Assembly (NCBI RefSeq): GCF_002999335.1
Contig: NW_020312108.1
Location: 26,709 to 90,708, forward strand
From: Cyclospora cayetanensis
Taxonomy: Eukaryota; Apicomplexa; Conoidasida; Eucoccidiorida; Eimeriidae
DNA: 64,000 nt
Direction: 5' to 3'
The position numbers and the translations under genes are program-made. Under the pieces are notes generated by a model. It was not told the origin of the DNA. It saw only the letters and a program-made list of their open reading frames with translations, and did no database searches. The number at the start of each line of letters is the position of its first letter. Position 1 is the stretch's first letter. Shown here piece after piece: positions 1-11,900 of the stretch.

Positions 1-221
1 GGGATGCCGCGCGCCGCAGCAGCTCAGTGCAGCCTCCAGGCAACTGATTCTCCTTTGCCTCTAGAATAAATGGTCCATGACACGATCACGCTAAATTTAC
101 AGATCAAGCGTCGGGCAGCCTTAAGGGACCCTCTGTGGGGTTCCTCCCGTCAATAGGGGCGGCTGGGGGCAGTTCGGGGCATCTCGTACGGGCTTCCAGG
201 AGGATCTCTGCAGAAAGGCAA

Positions 222-3200
222 TTAAGAGAATATACGTTCTGTTGAAAGCGGCGTCAGAAACACAAAAATAAGCCACAAACAAACCAGGCTGAAGGACAAG
301 TTGTACGGCGAAATATTCAGGAAGACCCCTAATCGCTGCTGCTGCTTTAGAGGCCGCGCGGTGGCCACTTGCTTTGCAGTAGCGCTACCAGGCGACACCC
401 CTTCCTGCCCTTTCTTGCCAACTAGTCGTCTGGTTGACGGTGCGGCGAAGGCGTGTGCTGCATTCCTGGTAGAACGACGGTTGCCGCATTCAGATACACT
501 GCCATCGAGCCTCCAAGCTGCAGGCCGCCTGGGTGTAACAGGCTGTGAAATCGACTTTGGTTTCGAACGTAAATTTTGGGGTGTACTAGCACGGGGTGTT
601 GTAGTAGTGGACGAGCGGGAGCTTGTAGACATTCGTGTATTGTGAGTAGCCTTCGAAACGGTTTTCTGCGTTGCTTGTGATTTTGCCACTCGAGAAACCT
701 TGGGCATCCCTTCAGACTCCGCTGCTGCACCCCGCAGCTGCTGCTGCCGCGTTTCTGTTGCTGGCCTGTTGAAACACCACAGGGCGCGTCTTTATTTTAG
801 TTCGGGAAAATTGGAAAGCAAGTAGCATATGATAAAGAACTATTTTCTTTATGTAGAATACAGCAAATAGCCAATTGTGCGCTTTGCCATGAGAACGCTG
901 CTGTGGGAAGAAAACCCCTTAACACAAAGAGATGCTCTAACTCATTAAGGTGTGACAACGCACGCTATGAGGTCACGAACAATCTCAGTGGACTTGAGTC
1001 TGCAGAGATATTCGCAGGGTCAGCGCAGAGCCATGATTTGCCTCATCCACAAGCCTCGCCTGCCCGTGCATCAAATTTTCAGCCGTCTAAGCTTTGCAGG
1101 ACGATTGCTCTGCGTTCCCTACTTTTAGACCCTGAAAGTTGACGGTTAGTAAAGGATCTGGAGTTATCTGAGCTTACCGTTGAATGACAACATCTTTGCG
1201 CTGTATTTCGGCCTTGAGTTGTCTCCTCTGCTCCATTTTCTCAGACCTCAACCGGGCATTTTCGCTGCCAAGAACCGAAACGGCAGTTTTACACACTGCA
1301 TTCACGAGGATGTGATTGATTCAAGCTGCGTACTGTCTGCTCATCATTAATCACTCTAAAATTCCTCATTTACCACTAGCTCGGATGTGTCTATCAGCTT
1401 CACTATTTACAAATCGCCCAGTGCCCGTTTCGCGAACTTGCGGCAGTTCCTTACCTCTGCAATTCGCAGATGGCACTATGCTGCAGCCTCAAGGCCCCAT
1501 CGATACCCTCCTGCAGCATTAAAAGGTCCTGTAGGTTCTCCTTAAATTGTTCAAATTATATTTGTCATACTCAACTATAGGGTAAACCAGTAAGTGTAGG
1601 GTCACTGCTGTACGGCTCGTCTCTTTCGCAGGTCACGGGCAGATGTAAGGGAGAAAGGACGAGGCACAAAAACATAGACACATACGGGTCAATAGTAGAG
1701 AGTCATAATTGCGCTGTATTCGGCTTTTGTCAATCAACTAAATAAAACCGGCCTTCTGGTGTCTAATTCATGCGCAAGGGTAGAATAATTTTGCCTACGC
1801 CTCTTTCCCCTTGAAGAAACTCGAAAGCCTGCGTCTCGCTCATCAATGTAGCTTCACTTAGACTGCGACACGAAACGGCTCAGATACATACATCACTAAA
1901 GTCATTAGGATGTGAGGCTAAGTTTGATGTACAGTATGGCACCGCACCAAGACATCTTCAGCCGTTCAGGCTTTTGCCTAACAGCTGTGAAAATCTAGGA
2001 GCCTCAGTGACAGAACTAGCGCACAACCTTGATACGGCGTGTTCGGTGTAGCCCCTAACTTTGAATTGCTTCAAACTTACTATTGCCTCCTGGTGGATTC
2101 AATGTCGAGCTGTTTTTTGGCTTGTACCAGCTCTGCAGCGAGTCTGTCTTTGGATGCATTCGCTCTGACCAGTCGTGTGCGAAAGTCAGCTGCCCTCGCC
2201 TCAGCTTCTGTTGCCCTCGAAACGTGAGAGTGGATCTCGTCCTCTAACACTGATACGCGATTCTGGGAATAACACGATTAGCGCGCAGCATTGTGCAATA
2301 AATGGCAACGGACGGAAGGGCTGCGCTGAATCTCGGACATGCACATTCGATTTTGGAGCACGCACCAATCATGTAGCAGGAATTTCAGCGGGACAAATAT
2401 TTCGTTTTCTGCACTATATAAATGGTATGTATGTGGTGTGCACAGCTTGAGTGAGCGGCTTCCGATTCGAGGGACATCTTCGCATCCGTGTTCTTTCGGC
2501 GCGGCGTCATTAGTTGTCCTTAACTTTTCATTGCGTGTTAAGAGAAAACCAAAATTTCTACTTCGCTGACTTAAATGAGCAATGTTATTGTGTACTCCCA
2601 CCTTCAGCAGTTCGTGTTCTCTTTCCCGCCTGGCATCTGCTTCCAGGAGCGCATTGACATTTGCACGAGCCATAGACAACCGCATCTGCATAGGGGAAGG
2701 AAGGCAAAAACAAAGAGAGTACTACGATTTGTGTAGGGGTCAGAACACATCTAAACCCGACAGTAAACGTTCTGCCCCTTCAGACCCCTGTGGAAACCAT
2801 GGAACGAAGCAACTAGCTATTCGATGAAAGATAAATGTCTAGCCAAACATACCTGGAGCACCGCTTCATTTTCTCCACCTGATGCAGTGATAGCTGTAAA
2901 ATTGCATCGAAAAAAGCAACCAACAATGTTGCACTCATTCCACGCAAGGCAAAATGAACGCTTGTGTCTGCTTGTGGACCAATCCCCGCGGACACATATT
3001 CTCCCACGCAATACTGGGGGAGACGGGAAGGTTCCTTCACCCAAGATAGCTTCGTACCCTCTGGAGGCGTCAATAACTCAAACTGAAGGCTGACAACTTC
3101 TGAGTTTCTGCATGGGCCCCTACATATCGGGCACCTCCGCGCAGATATCAGGGGCTGCGAACAGAGCCACCGTCTCAGGCTACTCACACGCCAACGGACA

Positions 3201-3480
3201 AAATTATTCACAAAACACCAAAAATTATGTGACTTAATCCTTTTAACCTTTGAGTTGAAGGAAGCTGGGATCGGAATGGCTCAAGACCAATTTGAGTCGT
3301 TTCTGCTAGACAATTTGGTGAATCAGATACTGAATCACATTTGCGTTGCATGGCCTACTGAGGGCTTAAATCCCTGACTCACCAAACATTGTGATAAATA
3401 TGGCCGCATTTCGACGAGGTCGCCAAATTTGTAGTCAGAGGTTCGCAGCAAATCGCACAGTCTGGCGCCAGATGCGTCAT
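222..3480 (-). CDS. TRAIP-like RING/coiled-coil E3 ubiquitin ligase (left paralog)
   Basis: Model: complement of exons 3480-3383, 3179-3058, 2878-2853, 2685-2602, 2262-2128, 1540-1455, 1264-1178 and 765-222, about 393 aa, in phase throughout. Exon 1 starts MTHLAPDCAIC and splits the RING at GT|GAGT. RING ligands are C8, C11, C25, H27, H30, C33, C49 and C52 (C3H2C3), with W37 where RING E3s carry the E2-facing Trp. After the RING comes a charged coiled coil (exons 4-7, rich in E, R, A, L heptads), then a basic Ser/Thr/Pro/Arg tail (exon 8) with QQRLGVFL near the end. RING followed by coiled coil and a C-terminal QxxLxxFL motif is the layout of TRAIP, a replication-associated nuclear ubiquitin ligase. 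Human TRAIP is about 470 aa. A stronger donor (GTAAGT) follows 2081, but using it breaks the phase with the next exon. Family assignment is inference; the RING itself is clear. Confidence 0.72.
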
Positions 3481-6400
3481 TTGTGTCTTCGTCGACAAAG
3501 ACAGGCTGGTAATAGGAGGATACTCTGGTACAGGTAAATTAAGTGATTTCACGAATATGCCATTGCTTTTCAAGGATTTGGGCTCTCCGCCTTCACATTA
3601 CGCAACATTCTGCATCACGCAACCTCCGGAGGCCAACATGAAAAGAGCCGGCACTGATGTAGTTTCACATTCGTATCCCTTTTTTCAAGTCCCCAAAGGC
3701 GAATTCCAGTGCAAAAATGACTGCGAATGTCTTATGAATGAGATGGATCAGTATCGGCTCGGCTGTGGGGCCCGCGTCCAGGCCGAATTCCCTAGTGGCC
3801 CTTTGGATGGCTTCAGTCCCTGGGAGTGTCTGCACCCTACACACACATACCAATGTCTTACTGGCAATAGTTTTCGGAAGTATTTTGATGCACAGTCTTG
3901 TAGACTTCGAAATATATTCAAACAACCCGAAAAACAATGGTTTCCACTGCCACCGTCAATCTCCTCAGACTGCTCGAGGCCGGCCGCAGATCCCAGACGC
4001 TTCCAGGTGCCATCGAGAGGAAATATCCAACTCGCCATTTTAATCAAAATGCATCTGTCCATGAACGATAAATCAGTTGGAGTCTAGACTCCGACTAGTA
4101 ATACGGCGCAGCCCGCGCTCCTTTGAAGACTATAGTACGCAGTATTGGTCTTCGATATTCTCATCTATGAGTCACATTGTGCAGAAACGCGCTCAAAGCC
4201 TGAAGAAAAGCCTTATTCTTGTTCCCCTAAGTAGTCAGCATCCTCCCTTGTTGGCTACGAGCAGAGAACCTCCGTGAGAGACGAGGCACGGCGAGACTCC
4301 GAGTACTCTTCACTTTCTGAGCGGTCGTGGTACTTGCACACAGACTTATAGGGTATACTATCACATATCATGTATGTTTATAGCGCTTATTTAGCCTTGA
4401 GTCGTCTCAATAGGAAATACTAGCCGCAAAACAACGCAGCAAGCTTTAAGCAGTTACCAAGGAAGCATGAATTGATGTACGATTAACTGCCTTTTTTACG
4501 CAGCAAGCTTTAAGCAGTGACCAAGGAAGCATGAATTGATATACGATTAACTGCCTAAGTGTACTTCACCCTGGCACACGCGCAAAGACTGTCTATGAAA
4601 CGATTCTCTCTCGCACTTCAACTAGGGCACTCAAGTACACTCGCAGGCAAATAGGCAGAATGCCTGTGTATTCGCTGTTACCGAAGCACACGACAAGTGG
4701 GCAACTTGAGCCACTCGAGAGATGCAAACCTATTCCTTCGTCCAGCGAAACAGAAAAAAGAAAGCGCTGAGAAAGACAAGGCCATTAAAAAAACGAATAA
4801 GGCATAGCCGTGCCAAACACCAGCAGAACAGCAATGCTCACCCGTACTAATGTGGCTATGGTGGTGGGTGAACAGGTAAAATGTGCAGAGGCGTCGAGGG
4901 AAACAGTAGTGCATGTCTACTCGTTTTCGAACTTTGATAATCCACATTATACTCGCTTACTTATTTGTTGTCTGACAACCAGCTTGATGCTATTCGTCGC
5001 TTTTTCTCGAAACCCCCCAAATTCGAATTTATGAACAAAAAACAGCGACTGCCTAAGCGTACAATACGCGCCGTTTTACAAGGAAAGAACTGCGAACGGT
5101 GAGCTCCAAGTTGTGAATATAAATGTGCTAAACCTTTAGGGGTTTCAATTCCATTGAGTTAAGCTTAAGTTCGGAAAAACCGCCAGTTTCTACCAATTGC
5201 AACGAGCATCAACGGCAAACAGGGCCACCAACGAGTTCTTACGCACTGCCTTTTTTCCACTACTCCGCAAAATAACTAAAATCAAATCTTTGTAGCTCAT
5301 ATTAGCAAAAATTTGGTCTAAGGTCATTAACGAAACACTTTAGACGCCGAGTCTGGCACTTGCGGGGTTCTTAGGTTTTTCAGTCACAAATATCAGTCAT
5401 CTGCACGGCAGAGCATGTAGGCGGATATGCATAGGCCGTCTTTCTTCCAAACAAAGCTCATATGCAAAGTTTATTTCAACGGGCTCCAAATATTTCGTAG
5501 AAACTAATCGAGGGGTGAAAGACGGACGGGCTAGTGTTTTGCTTCCGCCGACAAGCTCCATTGGGAAAGCTTCCAGTGTTGTTCGGTAGCGTGTCCAATA
5601 GTAAATCACTAGAGTAGATCCTTGTACGTCAGGATGCCAGATCGAGGACAGCATTCGATCGTGGCCCCTCTGTGAATTTGGGGAACACGGAAACGGTCAG
5701 TACAGTAGTGCGCTCCCTTTTGTACAGCAGATCCGCACGCGCGAGGGAAATACCATAGCTGTGAAGCTGATGCACACAGACCCTAGAACACTACACAGTG
5801 GACTTTGGGTCGTTCCAAAGGGTCAACAAACAGTCCAATTTTAGCCTTGAGACAACAGCATAACACAATCCCAAGTACAGCTATTCCGATATGCAGTCGC
5901 AATTACATTGTAAGCAGCTTATGAAGCTTCTCGATATGAGTAAGATATATTACACCTACTTCCAATTTGTCAAACTAGAATACGGAGCGATACCATCATT
6001 ATTACTGGGCCGCCTGACAGCAAAGTTGATGCCCTTTTAATTTTTTACAGAGGGCGTGTCAACAATAGAGCTCATAGTTAGATTAGTCTAGAACATCTAA
6101 GCAGGTAGACTGGATGATACTGGGTTAGGAGCACTGAGGCGACTCAACACACGCAACTAGAAAGATTGTGCATCCTTCTTGAAAGTGATGTGCATCTTGC
6201 TCTGGCCACGTTTCACTAATTGTTGGCAGCTAACAGAATTACAAGGCTGCAGAGGTTATGACTCCACACAAGATACTCAGCCCCTTCCATAGGCGAGATA
6301 GATTTCATTACAGTTCCAGAGCCTGGGGGACCGCCCAGCCTCACTGGTAACCCAAATACTTCTGCTCAGCAAAATCCAGTACCACCAAAGACAAAATTTT

Positions 6401-8117
6401 TTCAGACGTGAGCGCCCAGCGGCAACGTACGCTCCAATTAGCCATACCTGGTAGGTACTGCGCGGAGCCCACCTCTTCATTTGATGGTAATGCAACCTTA
6501 ATGGGTGACTTGTGCGCGTCTCTGGGCAGTAGTTCATGGCAATCGCGGGCGTTTCCATAGTCTTCACTCTGCTATGGGCGCTTAAGTCGGAGTCCTTCAT
6601 TATATCTCTTTAAGTGCTCTGCATGGTGGAATAATGCTGCCTCCGTTTATTCGTTTCTTAGGCTTGAGACGAACCAACTATAATGCGCGTATCGCGTCAA
6701 TCTGTAATCTGGCTAGCTACTTTGGCCCCTCATTGTCTGTGTGTACATCCTTCTGATTAAAAAATGCAAACCGTCATAATACCTTCCACCGTGCCTTTCG
6801 AGCATTCAAACAGGTAAAATTAAAGAGCCTGGTTTGAGTCTTCTTGTTACCCAGGCAGTGTGAGACCGTATGAAGAGTCGAGCTTGCGGATAAACTTTGC
6901 CCACAAAGTGTTGGGCATCCAGGATCACATGCATTCTTTCAAGCAATATTTGCGATTTTGGGTCGGCAAAGGAGAGGAAATTTCTTGGGCGTATTCCAAA
7001 AAACATGAAAAATTAGAGGTCTTCCTCTTTTTATCAGCAACACACACCAAAGCACACCCTACTAAAAGCGTGCATGGTACACAATTTATTGTTTTACGTA
7101 ATGCTTTAATATAGCATAACGCTGGGGGCCTTTTGTTCAAAGCCCTCGACCGGTCTCTCTCTGCAGTGCTACATGGAAGAAAGTGGAGACCAAACGGCCG
7201 CTAGCTCCAGCTTTACTAAAAGCCGTAGCTGTAATGAGTGATATATTACAGTGAGTATCTTCACAGATAGACACTTGACAACACTATTGGAGGCTTTTTG
7301 CTGGATACCATAGGCATTTCTCAATAAATAGCGGTACTCCTTCTGTATTTCCTGAGCACACCCTTCTGGAGGCAACAGTTTATCTCTAGTTTTGCCGTAT
7401 CTCAAGGCGTGTAGGATCTCCTTGCACGTAAATGCCGTAGTTTCAAAGGGCATAGCTCCACTTGAGCACTTGTACTTCACCGCTTCGAGTTAACTAAGAA
7501 CTGAAGAATTGGCTAGCTGGATTGCTCGTGCTCCTAATTTATTGCAGATCCGTATTAGATGCATACACGAAAATGCAATGTTATGTGTATGTGCGCCATA
7601 GGCTCTGTGAAAATAGCTGTTAATGCTAAAATGCCTAAAAGGGTTCATCTACGCATAAGCCTAGCTTCTTCACTCCTCATGTCGGAGCCTTGAGGATCTT
7701 GGGCAGGGAAGCGTGGACTCAGAAGCACTCCACAGTTCTTATTCAGTATCAATCTAATCTGGTTGAGTGTCTGCCTACGGAGAAGTAAATGGAGCGTCAC
7801 AGCTGGACGCACTGCGTGGTGTGATGTGGCTGTTTCTTATCGAGTGGGCTAGCTGCAGTAGAATGTCAGGTTCCCAAACAAGAGTTGTCTGAATTCATTC
7901 AGGCCATTCTTCGGCTTGATCATTTTATTATGACTGGCATCAGTCTAGGGGCTAAAAGCCCTTTGCGATCGCTGCAGACGGTTGCCCAGCGCCTGCTGGC
8001 GTGGCAGTGTAGTGTGCACTGCCACGCGTAGATTGTCGACGAATGAAGCCACACAGCACAGAAAGCCGCGCTGTTGCAGAGCCATCCGGTTCCTGAAGGA
8101 ATAAAACTGACCTGAGT
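3481..8117. other. gene-poor stretch
   Basis: No open frame here has convincing protein-like composition or splice structure. Base composition is more A/T-rich than the 15-34 kb block, and stop codons are dense in all frames. Apart from the tandem duplication at 4434-4556 I recognise nothing. Neighbouring integrase remains suggest it is largely decayed repeat DNA. Confidence 0.5.
4434..4556. repeat. 64-bp tandem direct duplication
   Basis: Two near-identical copies lie head to tail, 4434-4492 and 4498-4556. Each begins ACGCAGCAAGCTTTAAGCAG and ends GATTAACTGCCT, and only two positions differ (t/g and g/a). A short T run separates them. It is non-coding in all frames and probably a recent local duplication. 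Confidence 0.85.
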
Positions 8118-8960
8118 GTGAAATCGATTGTTGGAATGCTGGAGGTCAGGGGTCAGAAGGCCGTCTACGCTTTTGTTGGCAAGCCCCACTCAATTCCCAG
8201 CTCTAGCACTGCTCAGGATATCGTTCAATTACTGATAGCTGACATCTGCAGGCTTCATGGATTCCGCAGGAGTACAGTTACTGAAAAGGATACTAACCTC
8301 ATTACTGTATCTTGACTTGCCTTTATGACCCACCTGCAATTTGATCACAATCTGACTACTGCGAATTACCATTACTCAGGTGACTATACGGAAGAAACCG
8401 CTCGCACCCTTTTGTAGCAATGGCAGCTCTATGCTGGCACAAATTCAGCTGCTTGCTTTAAACTTCTCTCTTATGCTAAGTGAGTTTTAAACAAAGCGGT
8501 CACTTGTCTGCCCGCTGCTGTCCCGCATCCCCGTTCTATACTAAATAGCCCTTCTGATTCAGGCCTGCACTTGGTGCTCCATTGTCAGTAGCCACACCTT
8601 GCGGCAGAGGATTGTGCCAGTGTACGTGATTTCATTTGCAGTGCTCATGAGAGATTAGCACCTAATTATGGTATGCGGCGATAGGGCTGTATGCATTGAG
8701 CCTAGAGCTATGGTCCTAATGGATCGACAGGCTTTACGAGGTACAGGTTAACAGCCAAATGTGCTTTGTGGCGAGTTGGCCAAAACCATTTGTGATTTTT
8801 TACAAATCTATGACCTCATTTCTCCATTTATTCCCAATAAGCTGGAGGTACTACAAAACTCTCAGTATTGGCTTCCTAAAGCGGTTCGAAAGCTTTCCTA
8901 ATTGTTCTCGGTCTTTGCTGGGCATAGGTGACACGTGTGGATGCGGGAAAAGTTAGAAAG
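8118..8960 (+). pseudogene. decayed Ty3/gypsy integrase fragment
   Basis: Frame reading from 8118 gives a segment with IADICRLHGFRRSTVTEKD, matching the integrase core pattern in which an LHG(L/F)P segment precedes an (S/T)xxD catalytic region. About 300 bases on, the frame LAAEDCASVRDFICSAHERL corresponds to the post-core helical segment also seen in the copy at 39.4 kb. The frame is broken by several stops and at least one shift, so it cannot make a working enzyme. The family call rests on motif resemblance and on agreement with other fragments in this window. Confidence 0.6.
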
Positions 8961-11900
8961 CCGTAGAAGCGCTGAACTTTAGGACGATCCATCTTTAACG
9001 ATACAATAAAAGCGAGTCATTAGGAAGCAGGTGGTGAATTGTAGCTTCACTAGTTGACGGAGGGGCTGCTGCTTGCAGGAAAATTGTGGGCTGTGGTTGG
9101 TTCACACAGCTAGTTGACATTTACGGCATTCCTCTCGTTCCCTAGTAGTTGCCCTTCAGCAGTACATGCTTTGTCTAGAGTAAGTACATCCATGTACCTG
9201 CATTACTTCAAAAGTTGCCTATGTGCTCTACACTGAGATATGTCAGCATGCACTCCGAGGTGTGCTGTCGCCGCATTCTTCCTGCCGCCTCTTTTGGGGC
9301 TACAAAATCGCTTGGGCTGCATCTACCGGCCGTATCCGCATGGAATGGTTGCTCTATGGGGTGAGGAGGCACGACTGAACTGGTGCTTACTTTTGTTCTT
9401 TTAGTAGACTCTATTATTCGTTCGTTTTCTCGTAGTAGGAAGCTCACATATTTCGGCATTCAGACGACAGCAAGCCATCGCGCCACCACGTCGGGGTTGC
9501 TTGGTATAATTCACTGCTAGCCAGTATGTGTCTATCTTCTTTTTTGTTTCTTCTTGCTGTCTGGCTTTAAAATTCGCTCAATTATTTTTACTGGTCTTCA
9601 CGTTCCTGCTTGCTTGGGGAGTGGCGATTAGACGGAGCCTCAGCGGACAGCTTGCCATAATTGAGGGGTTGGAGTAGCGCACAAAGCTACAGTTAGGCAC
9701 TCTCTACTTTACCAGCTATATTAAATTGAGAATTAGTAGAGAATCAAATAATTTGCATGGCCATTCGTACGCCGTATATCTTGCAGAGCACTTTGAACTC
9801 GATACGAGCAGGCGCAACGATAAGTGTGCAAAGTGCAGTGTACAGCTAGCTGTGAATGTTTGGACTGCTAACAATGCAGCTGTTAGTACCATGGCTATTT
9901 GACTCTCTTCTTGTTGGAGCTCTAAGTATCATGGGCAAGAAGGGGGGAAGCTTTTCGGAAGATCACTAAAAAACTTTCAAATAACTTTATAGAGTCTAGT
10001 GCTGGGTGTCTGCCTAAGGCAAATTTAGGTGGAGTGCCACTACGGCTATCCTGAAAGAAATAGTCCTCCCAGTCATAGTGCATCTAGTTATAGATGCTTC
10101 ATACTTTACCGAGATATTCAAGATCTGTATTACAGCCAGAGCATCACAGTACTCGGGAAACAGTATCTTGATGAATACATGCGTTCCACGCAATGTATCG
10201 CCAGGCGGGGCGTTAAATATTAATGTGGAATCCTTGTAGAGCTCATGAGCATCTCTAAGTATAGATGCAAAATTTAGAGATTCACACCTATGCAACTCAT
10301 CATCATTCAGTGGTGATGGGAAGAAACTGTGGACTTGGGCTGTGGTTCGCTGACCAGTCGTGCCGCCGGCTCCTTTCTTCACAGCTGAAGGCGTAGCCTA
10401 TGTACGATGATTTGAATAGGCAGGTGCCTGGCATGGTCAATAGTCTATGAGGGCTCTCATCCGCTGGCCTTTAGTGCAGATGCATTGTTGTCAATCATAG
10501 GTGGATTGAAATTCTGCGTGGCTACAGTGATGATGCGCAAGGAAGTTTTTGAGGGTTTGTTGTAGTTGCATGTTATTCCCGCGAAGGTTAAGCTAGCAAG
10601 AGGACTTGGCCTAACTGTAGCCAGGGTCGAAGAATGGATAAGTAAAAAAAGCATATTCTTCGGTGGCTGCTTGTGGCTGAAGCGGCACTGACTCTCATCG
10701 GGCCCCAGTAAGACGCTATTACTCCCTTAGCTTGCACGCAGAGGTCACGCAGAGAAAGCTTCCAATGGGTGAATAGTAATTTTTGTTGTGTTAGTGGGAG
10801 ATGAAACAATTAATCGAATCTAGCATAAAAGGCGCTTGTTTCAGGTGTTGGGGTCTGACCTAAAGGCGTACAGCAGAGTGGAAACAGACATAAATCGCAA
10901 GAATATTTTTAGAGAGCATTCGCACTAATTTCAAAGCCGCTAAAGAACCAATTTTCCTTTAAATAGGCTTGCGTGGGCTTTAAAAATCTTTAGCATGGTG
11001 TTGTTCTAGTTTGGGCTCTCCACACGCACGCAATCATCTCACATTCGAAGACCCTTGCTACCCCCATATGTTAAAGACGCCCAGAATAGCTCCAGGTCTT
11101 ATGTGTAAGCGCTATTTGAAGGACCTGGTATTGTTGAGGGCTCTGGTGTGGAAACGGAGGTGTAGGGCTAGCAGAAGAAATAAATTGCGTGAAACTGAGG
11201 CGCCTGCTGAGGGTGCAGTCGGACCTTAAAGGATCCTTTGCTAATTCCTATGGACCTTAACCCTTCCTCATTTTGACGATTAAGCAGGGTGCATAGAGAA
11301 GCAGTTATTAAGGCTCCAGAGCAAGCTATAAAGACGGTTCATAAGGTATGGAACCGCCTTCTCTAAGTATGTGTTGAACTATTCATGATCGGCATAGCGT
11401 CAAAGTGACGCTATGCAACTAGTCTTATTCCAGTCACATCTAATATCACATCATTAACTCAAAAACGGGTTTTCTTAAGCCCCAGCATCGAGGGTGTAAG
11501 GCTCCATCAAAGGCGGCCTCAGGAAAAAACTGAACTTCGGACTTTATTCAAAGTAACTAGGTCGTTGAGTGTTCTAAGAAAAAGTTATTTCTTGTTTCTC
11601 TCCTCACCTCTCGAGAATTTCGACATGAGGGGAGAGACTGCTTGACTACGGATAGCTGCTGTCTAAGCGCTCTGAACTTGCAGAGCTAGGTCCACAGACC
11701 CAGCGGGCACCTGCCCCAACCATGCTTCCGGCTGCATCGAACTAGCGCTGCTCAGCAGAAAATAAGGTACAAGAACAGGCACACCAATTATCCAATTTCG
11801 CTTGTTCTAAAAACTAATTTGAATAGCGTAGTAGACAGTCGCAAAGTGTAGCTGTTCCAGCTATGGCTCTACTTCCATTTTTGAAACTCGGGCCATGCGT

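Noticed and set aside
11392..11416. Hairpin as a transcription terminator
   Set aside because: No T-tract, no neighbouring gene, and the sequence is eukaryotic.
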